Positions 17,129-28,005 are shown, counted from the stretch's first letter. The stretch is DNA of 64,000 bases from Pseudomonadota bacterium (GCA_018240525.1 JAFEFN010000008.1:1-64000); one strand, 5' to 3'. Made by a program: numbers and translations. The notes: generated by a model not told the origin, from the sequence alone.

Positions 17129-17913
17129 GATTGGACCTCGCTTGCGGGATGGCGATGAACGGGGGTGCGCTTCAGCCACAGGCGCAGTGCCTGCCAGTAG
17201 ATGCCGGCCACGACCTGCCCGGTCATGAGTGGATAACGGCACAGCACGCGCCGCAGCGCCGTAGCATCGAGCGGGCGTCGATGCAGGGTGAGAGTGGCAT
17301 CCAGTTCGCGCTGGCGGCCCTCAAGCACCTGCATGTGCACGCTCAGCCGTTCCCCCGGGATGCTAAAACGCCAGTCGTAGGCGCGCTGCATCGGCAGGAA
17401 GGGCGAGACGTGGAAGCTCTTGGCGAAATTCCAGCGCAGCATGCGTCCCTGGCGTAGCGCGCCGGCCGTCGGCAGCACGTAGGCATGTCGTTCGCGCCAG
17501 GGGGTATTGGTGATCTCGGCAACGACGCATTCCAGCTCCCCCGCGGCGCCCGCCGAGAAGCAGTAGTAGAAGGTGACCGGATTGAAGCTGTAGCCCGCGT
17601 AGCGCAGGTGGGTCAGCACGCGGATCGGTCCGCGCGGGCGCTGCCCGGTGGCCTCTTCGGCACGGTCGCGCACGGCCGCAGCGAGCCCCGACGCCGGGGG
17701 TCCGAGGAAATCAGCGCGCCGGAACTCGGCGAGGTTCCGCCGATTGCATGACCACAGCCACCGACCCTTGAACACCTGCTCGAGTTCGTCGAGGTCCAGG
17801 TACAGCTGTGCCACCCGGTAGCGGAAGGCGTGCGCGCACGGTCCGTAGCGGCGGTGGCGCACGCTGCCTTCGTAGACGGCGCTATGCACGGGAACACCGA
17901 TGGCACCGTTCAC
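17125..17913 (-). CDS. DUF1365 family protein
   Basis: A 262-residue DUF1365 protein. GTG 17913 ([16 protein letters not shown]) overlaps the stop of the preceding oxidoreductase (GTGA). The diagnostic region is [18 protein letters not shown], followed by [18 protein letters not shown] and [19 protein letters not shown]. The family has no proven reaction, but it is nearly always found between an FAD oxidoreductase and a CFA-type methylase, as here, so it probably takes part in the same lipid modification. It is likely peripheral to the membrane (a hydrophobic C-terminal stretch at [16 protein letters not shown]). Confidence 0.8.
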   Translation of the reverse strand: MNGAIGVPVHSAVYEGSVRHRRYGPCAHAFRYRVAQLYLDLDELEQVFKGRWLWSCNRRNLAEFRRADFLGPPASGLAAAVRDRAEEATGQRPRGPIRVLTHLRYAGYSFNPVTFYYCFSAGAAGELECVVAEITNTPWRERHAYVLPTAGALRQGRMLRWNFAKSFHVSPFLPMQRAYDWRFSIPGERLSVHMQVLEGRQRELDATLTLHRRPLDATALRRVLCRYPLMTGQVVAGIYWQALRLWLKRTPVHRHPASEVQS

Positions 17914-19223
17914 AACGTCGCACCCTGCAGGGAGCCGACGCGCGCCCCGGGGGCCGGGGCGATGCCCGGCTGGGCGGGCTCTCCCCAGCGCACACCGAGC
18001 GCGCGGCACACCTCGACCGCGCTGCGCAGCCCATCCTCGTGGAAGCCCCAGCCCCAGTACGCGCCCGCGAACCAGGTGCGCCGCTGGCCCTGCAGTTCGG
18101 CCCGGCGCGCCTGTGCGTGCACGGCGGCGGCGGAGTACAGCGGATGGGCGTACTGCAGGCGCCGCAGAACTCGATCTGCCGCGACCGGCTGGCTGCTGTT
18201 GAGCGTGACGATGAGCGGCTGGTCGCAGTCGATGCCCTGCAGCAGATTCATGTAGTAACTGACGCAGCAGGTGGCGCCAGGCTGGGCCGGCACGAGGGCA
18301 TTCCAGGCCGCCCAGGCCTTGCGCTGCCTTGGCAGCACCGACGCGTCGGTGTGCAGAAGCACCTCGTTCACCTGGTAGGGAATGGCCCCCAGCACGTCGC
18401 GTTCGCCGTCGCTCGGGTCCTCCAACAGCGTCAGCGCCTGGTCGCTGTGGCAGGCAAGGACCAGCTGGTCGAAGCGCTCGACACCGGCGGCACTGCTCAC
18501 ACGGACGGCGTCAGCATCGCGACGCACCGCACGCACCGTGCAGTTGAGGCGCTCACGCACCGTCCACTGGGCGCGCAGGGCGCGCACGTAAGTCGCCGAC
18601 CCGCCCTCGACCACCTGCCAGGTCGGGCGGTTGCGCAGGCTGAGCATCTGGTGATTGGCCATGAAGCGCACCAGAAACTGGGCCGGGAACCCGAGCACGC
18701 TCGCCGGCGGTGCCGACCACAACGCGGCGGCCATCGGCACGAGGTGCTCGTCGCGGAAGGCGGATCCGTAGCCGTTGGCGGCCAGATACTCGCCGAGTGT
18801 GGGCCCGGGAGCGGCGACTGCGAGCAACGCCGGTGCCTCACGGTAGAAGCGCACCAGGTCTCTCAACATGCCCAGGAAGCGCGGCGACATCAGGTTGCGC
18901 CGTTGGCAGAACAGGCCATCGAGGCTGCCGGCGTTGTACTCCAGGCCGTTCGCCTCATTGCGCACCGAGAAGCTCATCGTGGTCGGCCGGAAGGCGACCC
19001 TGAGTTCCGCAAGCAGGCGGGTCAAGAGCGGGTAGTGCGCCGGGTTGAAGACGATGAAGCCGGTGTCGACCGCGAATGACTTCCCATTCAGGCTGATGCG
19101 GTGGGTATCGGTGTGGCCGCCGAAGTGGTCGCCGCTTTCGAAGAGGGTCACTTCGTGCGCGCGCGACAGCAGCCAGGCGCAGCCGAGCCCGGAGATGCCG
19201 CTGCCGACTACTGCGATGCGCAT
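17910..19223 (-). CDS. FAD-dependent oxidoreductase (amine-oxidase-like)
   Basis: A 437-residue flavoprotein. The Rossmann FAD site is at the very N-terminus ([14 protein letters not shown], with GxGxxG at 7-12), followed by the [13 protein letters not shown] loop. The C-terminal flavin-binding piece includes [23 protein letters not shown] 19223 is chosen because it directly precedes the beta-strand of the nucleotide fold; it overlaps the desaturase stop by 16 bp. This subfamily accompanies DUF1365 and CFA-like genes and is thought to oxidise or desaturate a methylated fatty acyl chain. The exact substrate is not visible from sequence. Confidence 0.8.
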   Translation of the reverse strand: MRIAVVGSGISGLGCAWLLSRAHEVTLFESGDHFGGHTDTHRISLNGKSFAVDTGFIVFNPAHYPLLTRLLAELRVAFRPTTMSFSVRNEANGLEYNAGSLDGLFCQRRNLMSPRFLGMLRDLVRFYREAPALLAVAAPGPTLGEYLAANGYGSAFRDEHLVPMAAALWSAPPASVLGFPAQFLVRFMANHQMLSLRNRPTWQVVEGGSATYVRALRAQWTVRERLNCTVRAVRRDADAVRVSSAAGVERFDQLVLACHSDQALTLLEDPSDGERDVLGAIPYQVNEVLLHTDASVLPRQRKAWAAWNALVPAQPGATCCVSYYMNLLQGIDCDQPLIVTLNSSQPVAADRVLRRLQYAHPLYSAAAVHAQARRAELQGQRRTWFAGAYWGWGFHEDGLRSAVEVCRALGVRWGEPAQPGIAPAPGARVGSLQGATL

Positions 19224-20167
19224 CGCGCTCGCCCCAGGCGCAGCACGCGCGCGGGCACCGGCCGCAGACCCTGCACAAGCCCGCACAAGGCCATGAGCCT
19301 CAAGCCGTAGTAGGTCAGGTCAAGCTCCCACCAGCGGAACCCCTGGCGTGCGGAGCCCGGGAAGAAATGATGGTTGTTGTGCCAGCCCTCCCCGAAGGTG
19401 AGCAATGCCAGCCAGGGGTTGTTGCGGCTGTCGTCTGCCGTCTCGAAGCGGCGGCTGCCGAAGCGATGCGCAAGGGAGTTGATGGTCACCGTCACGTGGA
19501 ACAGGATGACGGTCGAGACGAAGAATCCCCACGTCAAGAGCTGCCCGCCGCTGGTGCCGAGGGCGGGTGCATGCTGCTGCAGCAGCGCTCCGGTTCCATA
19601 GAGCACGGCCGCGAAGGCAATGGGAACCACCACGTCGTAGCGGTCGAGCCATCGCAGTTCCGGGTATCGCGCCAGGTCGGGGATGCGCTTCCAGTCGGTG
19701 CGGAAGCCCTCTTCGGTCAGGAACCAACCCATGTGACTGCGCCAGAACCCGCGCAGGCGGGGCGAGTGGGGATCCGCGGGGGTGTCCGCGTGCTGGTGGT
19801 GGCACCGGTGGTGCGCGGCCCACCACAGCGGCCCCCGCTGTACGCAGGCCGCGCCGATGCAGGCAAACAGGAACTGCACGCCACGGGAGGTGCGGAAGGT
19901 GCGATGGGCGAAGTAGCGGTGATAGAAGCCGGTGATGGCGAACATGCGCACCCCGTAGGTGAGGGCGGCAACCCATAGCGCGGTCGGCGAGACACCCACC
20001 CAAATCACGCCCAGGCAGGCCAGATGCATGCCAAAAAATGGCGCGGCTCGCAGCCAGTCGATGCGCGCGGAGTCGCGCGCGGCTGCGTCGGAGCCGGTGT
20101 CAAACCAGCGCAGCACGGCAAGCGCGACACGGTCTTGCAATGGGGCGGTGGCGCGCGGTGCCGGCAT
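19208..20167 (-). CDS. Acyl-CoA (delta-9-type) fatty acid desaturase
   Basis: A 319-residue membrane di-iron desaturase. The three histidine boxes are HRYFAH (83-88), HHRCHH (119-124) and HNNHH (263-267), in the spacing of the stearoyl-CoA desaturase family, with membrane helices between them. ATG 20167 has a strong AGGAGG site just upstream. It is the first structural gene after the anti-sigma gene (76 bp intergenic) and supplies a double bond that the downstream CFA-type methylases could act on. Part of the ECF-sigma-linked lipid cluster. Confidence 0.85.
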   Translation of the reverse strand: MPAPRATAPLQDRVALAVLRWFDTGSDAAARDSARIDWLRAAPFFGMHLACLGVIWVGVSPTALWVAALTYGVRMFAITGFYHRYFAHRTFRTSRGVQFLFACIGAACVQRGPLWWAAHHRCHHQHADTPADPHSPRLRGFWRSHMGWFLTEEGFRTDWKRIPDLARYPELRWLDRYDVVVPIAFAAVLYGTGALLQQHAPALGTSGGQLLTWGFFVSTVILFHVTVTINSLAHRFGSRRFETADDSRNNPWLALLTFGEGWHNNHHFFPGSARQGFRWWELDLTYYGLRLMALCGLVQGLRPVPARVLRLGRARCASQ

Positions 20168-20243
20168 GCGGATCTCCTCCTGTTGGAGGTAAATACGCGG
20201 GCGCCGCCGGGTGGGATGCAGTACCGACCGGCTTTTCGAAGGG

Positions 20244-21008
20244 TCAGATCGTGACAGGGCCCTTGGCGATGACGGGGCCGGAGGGGGCGGCGTGCGGCAG
20301 GCCGCTGGCCGGCTCGAGCGTGATTGCCAGGACCGAGCCGGGGACCAGCGCGTCACGCGCCCCGGCAGGCACCGCGACGGTGTGCGACTTGTTGATCGAG
20401 ACGGCACCCAGTGAGCGTGGCTGCTGCCCGCTCGGAATGATCCACAGCTCCGGTACCCGGCCGAGGGCATCGGCGGGCCCGGGTACCGGAACCATCAGCA
20501 CCGTGCCGCGCGCCGGATCCACCGAGGCCAGCCAGGCGGTTGAGCCATCCCCGCGCGCCAGCGTGGAAACCGGCTTGGCGGCCGGTTCGGCCGCGCCCGG
20601 CGGTACGCTGCTGCTCGGGGGCACGATCGGCCCGGGCCCGCGGGTCCACCACAGCATCATCGCGGCGAGCGCAGCCACCGCGGCCACGGTGCGCCAGAGG
20701 ATCAGGCTCTGCCACAGTCCGGCGCGCGGCGCAGGCTCGATTCGCCAACCCAGGCGGCGGCAGATCTGGTCCCACAGCAGCGCGGGTGCGGCGGCAGGGG
20801 CGATCTCGGCGAGCCAGGGTGCGAAGCGCAGTTCCCAGCGGGCCACGCGGGCCGCAAAAACGGGGTCGGTCTCGCTGCGGGCTTGTGCCTGAGTGCGCGC
20901 GTCTCGTTCGAGGACACCCAGCACCAACTCGCCCGCCAGCACTTCGTCGTCGGGCGGCTCGGTACCCACGGTGTCGTCCCCGGGTGGTGACGGCGGGACG
21001 CTGCTCAT
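20244..21008 (-). CDS. RskA-like anti-sigma factor
   Basis: A 254-residue anti-sigma factor with one membrane helix. The N-terminal cytoplasmic domain ([20 protein letters not shown], then [16 protein letters not shown]) is the sigma-binding part. A single helix follows near 108-122 ([15 protein letters not shown]), and the periplasmic C-terminal RskA domain ([45 protein letters not shown]) senses the signal. No zinc-binding HxxxCxxC motif is present, so this is an RskA/RslA-type rather than a ChrR-type regulator. The start overlaps the sigma-factor stop by 4 bp, indicating coupled synthesis with its partner. Confidence 0.85.
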   Translation of the reverse strand: MSSVPPSPPGDDTVGTEPPDDEVLAGELVLGVLERDARTQAQARSETDPVFAARVARWELRFAPWLAEIAPAAAPALLWDQICRRLGWRIEPAPRAGLWQSLILWRTVAAVAALAAMMLWWTRGPGPIVPPSSSVPPGAAEPAAKPVSTLARGDGSTAWLASVDPARGTVLMVPVPGPADALGRVPELWIIPSGQQPRSLGAVSINKSHTVAVPAGARDALVPGSVLAITLEPASGLPHAAPSGPVIAKGPVTI

Positions 21009-21574
21009 GGCTCGAGACAGGCACGCAGCTGGATCAGGCCGCGCCGCACCCAGCTCTTGACCGAGCCCAGCGGGGCGGCCAGCCGCGTGGCCAGTTCTTC
21101 GTAGGTGAAGCCGCCGAAGAAGGCCTCGCGGATGAGCGTGCGCCGCCGCGGCTCGAGCTCCTCCAAGCAGCGCGCAAGGCGCGCTTGTTCGCTCGCGGCC
21201 TCCGCCGAGGGGGCCGGGGAGGCGTTCGGGTCGGCGATCCCGGCGGCTTCCTCGAGGCTGGTATGCATGCTCCGCGCGGGCAGGGAGCGCAGCCGGTCGA
21301 TCGCCTTGTTGCGGGCCATGATGCTCAGCCAGCTCATGGCGCTCGCTCGCTCAGGGTCGAACTGCGAGGCCTTGTGCCACACGTTGGTGAAGACTTCCTG
21401 CAGCGCCTCCTCGGCCTCGGCTCGCTGGCGCAGCACGCGCAGGCAGATGCCGAACAGCTTGTCGGCGCAGGTGCGGTAAAGAGTCTCGAAGGCCGCGCGG
21501 TTGCCAAGCGCGACCTGGCCCAGCAGGGCCTCGGCGGAGGGCGCGGAGCGTTCGGGTGGGGTCGAATCAGACAT
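21005..21574 (-). CDS. ECF-family RNA polymerase sigma factor (SigK-like)
   Basis: A 189-residue sigma-70-family protein with region 2 (FGICLRVLRQRAEAEEALQEV, then WLSIMARNKAIDRLR) and region 4 (EELEPRRRTLIREAFFGGFT, then LATRLAAPLGSVKSWVRRGL). There is no region 3 and no C-terminal extension, so it is an ECF factor. It pairs with the overlapping RskA-type anti-sigma gene. Its regulon probably includes the adjacent desaturase, FAD oxidoreductase and methylase genes. A possible TGATCA/TACGGT pair lies about 94-120 bp upstream, but this is weak. Confidence 0.9.
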   Translation of the reverse strand: MSDSTPPERSAPSAEALLGQVALGNRAAFETLYRTCADKLFGICLRVLRQRAEAEEALQEVFTNVWHKASQFDPERASAMSWLSIMARNKAIDRLRSLPARSMHTSLEEAAGIADPNASPAPSAEAASEQARLARCLEELEPRRRTLIREAFFGGFTYEELATRLAAPLGSVKSWVRRGLIQLRACLEP

Positions 21575-21692
21575 TCAGATTGTGCATGATGTGGGTGCGC
21601 CTGCAGCCGCGGCGCAGCACACCCATCGTGCGCACGCGCGTATGACACGCGGCCGCACCGCCGGGCAACCGTACTTGCTTCTGCGCCAGTGA

Positions 21693-22238
21693 TCACGGCG
21701 GCTGCTGCGGCACCTGCCGCAGCAAGGAGACATCATAACCCTGTTGCAGCAGCAGTGTACGAAGTCTCTCGTAATCGGCCGGAGCGATCTGTGGCGATCG
21801 CGCCATGATCCAGGCAAAGTCGCGCTGAGGACGCCCGATGACCGTGAGGGTGTAATCCGCATCCACGTACAGGATGCGGTAGTCGGCCCGCAGCGGCCAG
21901 ATGAACTGCATGTCCCATATCGCCCCGTTGCCTTCCGGGTGGATGAAGCCGGTGGGGTGGTAGCGCTTCGCCGGGCCGTCGAAGCCCCCCTTTCGGAAGG
22001 AGAATACCGTCCTCACGCGCCCGCCCGGCTCCAGTTGGTAGGACTCCACCGCCGCGTAGGCGTCACGCTCGATTCGTGTCGGGATGCATGCGATGACGAA
22101 CCAGCTGCCCATGAAGCGCGGCACGTCGACGTGCTCGGCGAGCACGAGCGGGGGGCGGGCGCTGCACGCACCGATTTCGAGCACGCTCAGCAGCAGGGCC
22201 GAGACGGCGAGTCTGCGCAGCTTCTCGGCAGGCTTCAT
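21693..22238 (-). CDS. Lipocalin (Blc-type outer-membrane lipoprotein)
   Basis: A 181-residue bacterial lipocalin. ATG 22238 begins a lipoprotein signal peptide with lipobox LEIGAC (C25). The lipocalin motif GSWFVIACIPTRIER is at 44-58, and conserved strands follow (ESYQLEPGGRVRT, AIWDMQFIWPLRADYRILYV, LTVIGRPQRDFAWIMARSP). Bacterial lipocalins of this kind bind fatty acids or lysophospholipids in the periplasm and help with membrane repair, which fits the adjacent lipid-modification cluster. Transcribed on the same strand, 118 bp upstream of the sigma gene. Confidence 0.85.
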   Translation of the reverse strand: MKPAEKLRRLAVSALLLSVLEIGACSARPPLVLAEHVDVPRFMGSWFVIACIPTRIERDAYAAVESYQLEPGGRVRTVFSFRKGGFDGPAKRYHPTGFIHPEGNGAIWDMQFIWPLRADYRILYVDADYTLTVIGRPQRDFAWIMARSPQIAPADYERLRTLLLQQGYDVSLLRQVPQQPP

Positions 22239-22481
22239 GGTGAAGGACTCGCGCGGGGGGCCGTGCTGGCGCGCGCGCCGGGCACGGGCGGGCTGCGGCG
22301 CCACAGCATGATCGGGGGGCTGGCGGCCCGGCAGGCCGGCCCAAGGCGCAACTTGGATTTCACAGGGAGTAATACGCACGCGGCAAGGCGCCGGATGCAG
22401 AAGCGCACGCCCCCGTCTCGGCAGCCCGGCCTTCGGCCCGGCTGATGGGGTGGCGCCCCTACCCCTTGCGCTGATCGCGGC

Positions 22482-23228
22482 TCAGGGGGCGGCCTGCCAC
22501 CGCATCAACTGGCCGAGGTCAATGCGGTCCACCGAGCGGTCAGCCGGTGGAGACCAACCCTCGGTCGTGCCCAACGAGGGGCCACGCGCCAGGACATCCA
22601 CGTTACAGGCCGGAAAGTAGTAGCTGGATGTGACAACCACGGCCAGGCCGGCACGCTGTGCGGCGGTGGCGCCCGCCGGTGAGTCTTCGATCGCGATGAC
22701 CTCGCTTGGAGGCAGAGCGAGTGCCTCCAGCGCCTTCTCATAAGCCTGGGGATCTGGCTTCTTTCTGGGCGCGTCCTCCGCGCAAACCACCGTCGCAAAC
22801 CGCGCGCTCCAGTCCTGGCCGAGCTCCTGAGCGAGCAAGGCTTCTACGTTGCAACGACTCGTCGTGGTGGCTATCCCGAGCAGCACCCCGGCGCGCGTAC
22901 AGTCATTCAGCAGCTCAAGGACGCCTGCGCGCAGTGACAGCCGTCCCTCCTTTACGATTCTGACGTAGTAGTCGTTCTTGAGAGCATGCTGCGCGGCGGC
23001 GAGGGCGACGCGGGCCTCGGGGGCGTGGGGTGCACGGTCGCAGCTTTCCATGTCGTGCAGGAGGCGCTCGCGGCCGCCCGCGATCCGCAACAGTTCGCCG
23101 TAGTAGCGTTCGTCCCAGCGCCAGGGCACCCCTGTGCGTTCGAATGCCCTGTTGAAGGCAACCCGATGTCCGTCGCACTCTGTCTCGGCGAGGGTCCCGT
23201 CGATGTCCCACAGCACCGCTCTGAGCAC
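22482..23228 (-). CDS. cbbY: HAD-family phosphatase CbbY
   Basis: A 248-residue HAD hydrolase with the nucleophile motif WDIDGTLAETECDGH, Thr motif II in GIATTTSR, the Lys of motif III in RKKPDPQAYEKAL, and motif IV IAIEDSPAG. GTG 23228 is the only start close to the conserved DxDGT. In red-type RuBisCO operons CbbY dephosphorylates xylulose-1,5-bisphosphate, a misfire inhibitor of RuBisCO, complementing the CbbX activase encoded upstream. It is the last gene of the cbb operon, 11 bp after gph. Confidence 0.85.
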   Translation of the reverse strand: MLRAVLWDIDGTLAETECDGHRVAFNRAFERTGVPWRWDERYYGELLRIAGGRERLLHDMESCDRAPHAPEARVALAAAQHALKNDYYVRIVKEGRLSLRAGVLELLNDCTRAGVLLGIATTTSRCNVEALLAQELGQDWSARFATVVCAEDAPRKKPDPQAYEKALEALALPPSEVIAIEDSPAGATAAQRAGLAVVVTSSYYFPACNVDVLARGPSLGTTEGWSPPADRSVDRIDLGQLMRWQAAP

Positions 23229-23239
23229 GGACTGCGCCG

Positions 23240-23965
23240 CTATGAGGGCACGACGCGCGCGGGGACCGGAGCGTCGTCGGCCAGCAGGCCGGGCAGCGCC
23301 GCCACATTCTCGATCAAGCCGTCGCACGGGAGCTGGCGAGGATCGCTGCCTTCGTTGTAGCCGTAGGGCACGCAGACCACCTGCATACCCGCGCCGCGGG
23401 CGGCGAGCACGTCCGTCATCGAGTCGCCGACCATCAGCGTTCTTGCCGGGGTCGCCCGGAGCTGCCCGCACGCGTGCAGCAAGGGGTCCGGATGCGGCTT
23501 CTGCGCCAGGCCGCTATCGCCACCGACCAGCGTGTCTATCCATCGGTCCAACTGAAAGTGCTCGAGCAGTTCCAAGGCGGCCGCCCTCGGCTTGTTGGTG
23601 ACCACCGCGATGCCCAACGGCATTTCCTTGAGGGCGGCGAGCCCCGAGCTCACCCCCGGATATACGCGCGTGCGGATATCGCCGCGCTTCGCAAGATCAT
23701 GATAGTGGAAGTGGAATCGCTCCAGCAGGCGCGAAGCATCCGCCGTGCTGGCGGACTGTCCCAGCCAGCGCAGGGCGCGCTGGATGAGCGTGGGCACGCC
23801 GCGCCCGATGAAAAGCCGCACCTGCGCGACGTCGAGACCCTTCAGCGACTGCTCCCCCAGCGTGCGGTTGAGGGCCAGGGCAATGTCATCGGCCGTGTCC
23901 AGCAGCGTTCCGTCCAGGTCAAAGAGGACCGCCTGCGCTGCGCCGCCAGCGAATGTCAGCTTCAC
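23240..23965 (-). CDS. cbbZ: Phosphoglycolate phosphatase (CbbZ/Gph)
   Basis: A 241-residue HAD phosphatase with [14 protein letters not shown], motif II VVTNKPR, Lys in [13 protein letters not shown] and motif [18 protein letters not shown]. Removes phosphate from 2-phosphoglycolate, the oxygenase product of RuBisCO, so it begins photorespiratory salvage. GTG 23965 overlaps the transketolase stop (GTGA at 23962-23965), indicating translational coupling within the cbb operon. Confidence 0.85.
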   Translation of the reverse strand: MKLTFAGGAAQAVLFDLDGTLLDTADDIALALNRTLGEQSLKGLDVAQVRLFIGRGVPTLIQRALRWLGQSASTADASRLLERFHFHYHDLAKRGDIRTRVYPGVSSGLAALKEMPLGIAVVTNKPRAAALELLEHFQLDRWIDTLVGGDSGLAQKPHPDPLLHACGQLRATPARTLMVGDSMTDVLAARGAGMQVVCVPYGYNEGSDPRQLPCDGLIENVAALPGLLADDAPVPARVVPS

Positions 23966-25992
23966 GGCGCCGCTGCTCCCAAGAGGAGCTTCCGGGCGCG
24001 CTCGCACACGGCTTCGCAGGTCAGGCCGAGAGCCTGGGCGACGACCTCGGCAGGCGCGGACTCACCGAAGCGATCGATGCCGACAACGTCGCCGCCAAAG
24101 CCGGTGTAGGCACGCCAGAAGTGGCTGACGCCGGCTTCGATCGCCAGTATCGGCACTGCACGCGGCAACACGCGGCCGCGGTACACGGCATCCTGGCGGT
24201 CAAAGACCGCGCAGTTCGGCATGGAGACGACCCGCGCCGCGATGCCCTCCGCCTGCAGGCGGGTGCGTGCGGCGAGGGCGAGGGAAACCTCCGAGCCCGT
24301 CGCCAGCAGGGTGACTTGTGGCGTACCGGTGGCTTCTGCCAGCACGTAGCCGCCGCGCACCACGTCGGCGAGCTGTGCGGCATCGCGCGGGCAATGCGGC
24401 AGGTTCTGGCGCGATAAGACGAGGCAGGTGGGGCCGTCGCAGCGTTCGATGGCTGCCTGCCACGCAACCATCGTCTCCACCGCATCGCAAGGACGCCATA
24501 CCGAGTTGTTTGGGATCAGCCGCAGGCTGCTCACGTGCTCCACGGGCTGGTGGGTGGGGCCGTCCTCGCCGAGCCCGATGCTGTCGTGCGTGAACACGTA
24601 GATCACGCGCAACCCCATCAGTGCCGACATGCGCACCGCGTTGCGGCCGTAGTCGGAAAAAGTGAGGAAGGTGCCCCCGTAAGGAATGTACCCCCCGTGG
24701 AGCGCGATTCCGTTCATGACTGCGGACATGCCGAATTCGCGCACGCCGTAGTTGATGTGGTTGCCCCATGCGCCGCGGCGCACGGGCACACTGGCGCTGG
24801 CGGCGGTGAGGTTCGACCCCGTCAGGTCCGCAGAGCCGCCGAGCAGTTCCGGCAGGGCAGGCAGGAGCGCCTCGATGGCATTCTGCGAGGCCTTGCGCGA
24901 GGCCACGGTCGATGCCGCCTGCACCACGTTGCGCAGCAGCCGGCCCTTGAGGTCGTTCCACTCGCCCGGCAATGCCCGCTTCACCACGCGGCGCTCGAAT
25001 TCGGCGGCGAGCTTCGGGTGCGCCTGCGCATAGCTGGCGAAGCGGCGCTGCCACTGTGCCTGAGCCGCGGCACCCGCGGCGCGCGCATCCCAGGCGGTGC
25101 GCACCTCCTCGGGCACCTCGAACGGGGCTGCGCTCCAGCCGAGCGCGACGCGCGTGGCGGCTACCTCCGCGGCCCCGAGCGCCGCCCCATGCACCTCGTG
25201 GGAGCCGGCCTTGTTGGGGCTGCCCTTGCCGATGGTGGTCTTGCAGCATACGAGCGTGGGGCGGCCGCACGGCACGGTCGCTTGCGTAAGCGCCGCCTCG
25301 ATGCGCGCCAGGTCGTGGCCCGGGACATCGCGGATCACCCGCCAGCCGTAGGCCTCGAAGCGTTGCGGCGTGTCGTCCGCGAACCAGTGCTCGACGTGGC
25401 CGTCGATGCTGATGCCATTGTCGTCGTAGATGGCGATGAGCTTGGAGAGCCCGAGGGTGCCGGCGAGCGAGCAAGCCTCGTGGCTGACTCCTTCCATGAG
25501 GCAGCCATCGCCGACGAACACCCAGGTGCGGTGATCGACTATCTCGTGACCGGGCCGGTTGAACTCCGCGCTCAGCAGGTGCTCCGCCAGCGCCATGCCG
25601 ACGGCATTGGCAAGCCCCTGGCCAAGAGGACCGGTGGTCGTCTCGACCCCGGGTGTCACGCCGACCTCCGGGTGGCCCGGGGTCTTGCTGTGCAGCTGGC
25701 GGAAGCGCGTGAGCTCGGCGATCGGGAGCGCGTAGCCTGTGAGGTGCAGGAGCGCGTAGAGCAGCATCGAGCCGTGCCCGTTGGAAAGCACGAAGCGGTC
25801 GCGGTCCGGCCACGCAGGGTCGGCGGGATTGTGCTTCAGGTGCCCGCGCCACAGGACCTCTGCGATCTCCGCCATGCCCATCGGCATCCCCGGATGACCA
25901 CTCCTGGCGGATTCCACCGCGTCGATGGCCAGCACGCGCAGGGCATCGCACAGCTTGGTGCGGGCTATCACAGGGCTCGGGCCTCGGTGCAT
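23962..25992 (-). CDS. cbbT: Transketolase
   Basis: A 676-residue thiamine-diphosphate enzyme that regenerates pentose phosphates in the Calvin cycle. Full length for the family. The TPP motif starts at [14 protein letters not shown] and continues to [23 protein letters not shown] is at the N-terminus, GSADLTGSN in the middle, and the [20 protein letters not shown] signature in the pyrimidine domain. The start ATG at 25992 is 15 bp after the phosphoribulokinase stop. Confidence 0.92.
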   Translation of the reverse strand: MHRGPSPVIARTKLCDALRVLAIDAVESARSGHPGMPMGMAEIAEVLWRGHLKHNPADPAWPDRDRFVLSNGHGSMLLYALLHLTGYALPIAELTRFRQLHSKTPGHPEVGVTPGVETTTGPLGQGLANAVGMALAEHLLSAEFNRPGHEIVDHRTWVFVGDGCLMEGVSHEACSLAGTLGLSKLIAIYDDNGISIDGHVEHWFADDTPQRFEAYGWRVIRDVPGHDLARIEAALTQATVPCGRPTLVCCKTTIGKGSPNKAGSHEVHGAALGAAEVAATRVALGWSAAPFEVPEEVRTAWDARAAGAAAQAQWQRRFASYAQAHPKLAAEFERRVVKRALPGEWNDLKGRLLRNVVQAASTVASRKASQNAIEALLPALPELLGGSADLTGSNLTAASASVPVRRGAWGNHINYGVREFGMSAVMNGIALHGGYIPYGGTFLTFSDYGRNAVRMSALMGLRVIYVFTHDSIGLGEDGPTHQPVEHVSSLRLIPNNSVWRPCDAVETMVAWQAAIERCDGPTCLVLSRQNLPHCPRDAAQLADVVRGGYVLAEATGTPQVTLLATGSEVSLALAARTRLQAEGIAARVVSMPNCAVFDRQDAVYRGRVLPRAVPILAIEAGVSHFWRAYTGFGGDVVGIDRFGESAPAEVVAQALGLTCEAVCERARKLLLGAAAP

Positions 25993-26007
25993 GGGTGATC
26001 TGTTTCC

Positions 26008-26883
26008 TTAAAGGGCGCGGCGCTTAAGATCGATGAGGCGCAGGATCATCGGCGTGAAGATGAATTGCATGGCGAGGCCCATCTGTCCGCCCGGTACCAC
26101 AATGTTGTTGGGCCGGCTCATCCAGGAGTTGTGGAGCATCGAGATCAGGTAAGGGAAGTCAATGCCCTTGGGATTGGCGAAGCGGATGACCACCATGGAT
26201 TCGTCGGCGGACGGGATGTCGCGCGCGATGAAGGGGTTGCTGGTATCGACGGTCGGTACGCGTTGGAAATTGACGTGCGTGCGGCTGAACTGGGGGCAGA
26301 TGTGGTTCACGTAGTCAGGCATGCGCCGCAGGATGGTTTCCACCACCGCGTCCTGGCTGTAGCCGCGATGAGTGCGGTCCCGGTGTAGCTTCTGGATCCA
26401 CTCGAGATTGATGATCGGCACGACTCCCACGAGGAGGTCGACGTGGCGCGCGACGTCGACTCCCGGGCCGACGTAACCCCCGTGCAGACCCTCATAGAAG
26501 AGCAGGTCGCTGTCCTGCGCCATGGGCTGCCAATCGGTGAAGGTGCCCGCTTCGGTATTGAGCTCCTTGGACTCGACGGCATCGTGGGCGTACCGGCGGA
26601 CCCGCCCGCGTCCGCTCGTGCCGTATTCCTCGAACGTCGCCGCCAGTTCCGCGAGCAGGTTGGCCTCGGGGCCGAAGTGGCTGATCTGTTCCCCGGTGCC
26701 GGCGTCGGCCGCCGCTACGCGCGCGCGCATCTCCTTGCGGTCGAAGCGGTGGTAGGAGTCTCCCTCGATGACCTGTGCCTTGATCCCCTCGCGCCGGAAG
26801 ATGTGCGCGAAGCTCTTCATGACGGTGGTCGTGCCGGCCCCAGATGAGCCGGTCACAGCGATCACTGGATGCTTTAACGACAT
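26008..26883 (-). CDS. cbbP: Phosphoribulokinase
   Basis: A 291-residue kinase that makes ribulose-1,5-bisphosphate from ribulose-5-phosphate. The P-loop is GSSGAGTTT (12-20), with HRFDRKEMR and the LLFYEGLHGG catalytic region downstream, and WIQKLHRDRTHRGYS. The length is that of the proteobacterial class, which in other organisms is an octamer activated by NADH. Together with cbbL it marks a genuine Calvin cycle. It lies 42 bp after cbbF. Confidence 0.93.
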   Translation of the reverse strand: MSLKHPVIAVTGSSGAGTTTVMKSFAHIFRREGIKAQVIEGDSYHRFDRKEMRARVAAADAGTGEQISHFGPEANLLAELAATFEEYGTSGRGRVRRYAHDAVESKELNTEAGTFTDWQPMAQDSDLLFYEGLHGGYVGPGVDVARHVDLLVGVVPIINLEWIQKLHRDRTHRGYSQDAVVETILRRMPDYVNHICPQFSRTHVNFQRVPTVDTSNPFIARDIPSADESMVVIRFANPKGIDFPYLISMLHNSWMSRPNNIVVPGGQMGLAMQFIFTPMILRLIDLKRRAL

Positions 26884-26925
26884 ACCTAACTTTCCCGCAA
26901 TACGGCGCGCGGCCAGGACGAATGG

Positions 26926-28005
26926 CTACCGGCGTGCCTCGGGCCTGAACAGCGAACGCTCGTTGAACAGTGGCGAGCTGAAGGGCTGGTCGGTGCCGGA
27001 CTGCCACTCGCTGTGGTAGCGCTCTATGCGCTCCACCTCGTTGCGCGAACCCAGGATCAGCGGCACGCGCTGGTGCAGGTGCTCGGGCGTCAGCTCCATC
27101 ACGCGCTTGCTACCCGTGGTGGCGCGCCCGCCGGCCTGCTCGACCAGCAGGCTCATGGGATTGGCCTCGTAGAGCAGGCGCAGGCGTCCAGGCCGGGTTC
27201 GGTCACGGGTGTCCTTCGGGTACATGAAGACACCCCCGCGCATCAGGATCCGGTGCACCTCGGCAACCAGGGATGCAATCCAGCGCATGTTGAAGTCGCG
27301 GGTGCGCACGCCAGTCTTGCCGGCCTGGCACTCGGTGACGTAGCGATGCACCGGTGGCTCCCAGAAGCGCGCATTGCTGGTGTTGATCGCGAATTCGCTG
27401 GTGTCGGCGGGGATCTGCAGGTCCGGATGCGTGAGGATGAAGTTGCCAATCTCGCGGTCGAGCGTGAAGCCATGGGTGCCTTTGCCGACGCTGATGACCA
27501 GCATCGTGGCGGGCCCGTAGATCGCATAGCCGGCGGCCACCTGCCGCAGACCCGGCTGCAGGTAGTCGGCGGTTTCCGGGGGCTGATCGCGGTCATACCG
27601 CAACACCGAGAAAATGGTGCCGACCGATACGTTGACGTCCGTGTTCGAGGAGCCATCGAGGGGGTCGAAGACCAGCAGGTAGCGCCCGCGCGCGTATTCG
27701 CCCGGAATGGCATAGGGCTCGTCCAGCTCCTCGGACGCCATCCCCGCCAGCAGGCCGCCCCACTCACAGCTGCGGACCACCACCTCGTGCGCCAGCACGT
27801 CGAGCTTCTGCTGCATCTCGCCCTGCGCGTTGCGGCTGCCGTGCTCGCCGAGGTAGCCGCCGAGGGCGCCCTTGGCCGTCATGGCCGAGATGGCCTTGAT
27901 GGCCGCCGCGACATCCACCAGCAGCGCGCCCAGGTCGCTGGCGCCGGGGATCCCGGTGAGCTGCTGGATCAGAAACTTGGAGAGCGTGGTGCGCCCGAGA
28001 TGCAT
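26926..28005 (-). CDS. cbbF: Fructose-1,6-bisphosphatase class I
   Basis: A 359-residue class I phosphatase. The metal-binding loop [20 protein letters not shown] is complete, [15 protein letters not shown] supplies the further Glu residues, and the C-terminal [15 protein letters not shown] is present. Converts fructose (and often sedoheptulose) bisphosphate to the monophosphate in the Calvin cycle. ATG 28005 lies 24 bp after cbbX and starts at [15 protein letters not shown], standard for the family. Confidence 0.92.
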   Translation of the reverse strand: MHLGRTTLSKFLIQQLTGIPGASDLGALLVDVAAAIKAISAMTAKGALGGYLGEHGSRNAQGEMQQKLDVLAHEVVVRSCEWGGLLAGMASEELDEPYAIPGEYARGRYLLVFDPLDGSSNTDVNVSVGTIFSVLRYDRDQPPETADYLQPGLRQVAAGYAIYGPATMLVISVGKGTHGFTLDREIGNFILTHPDLQIPADTSEFAINTSNARFWEPPVHRYVTECQAGKTGVRTRDFNMRWIASLVAEVHRILMRGGVFMYPKDTRDRTRPGRLRLLYEANPMSLLVEQAGGRATTGSKRVMELTPEHLHQRVPLILGSRNEVERIERYHSEWQSGTDQPFSSPLFNERSLFRPEARR

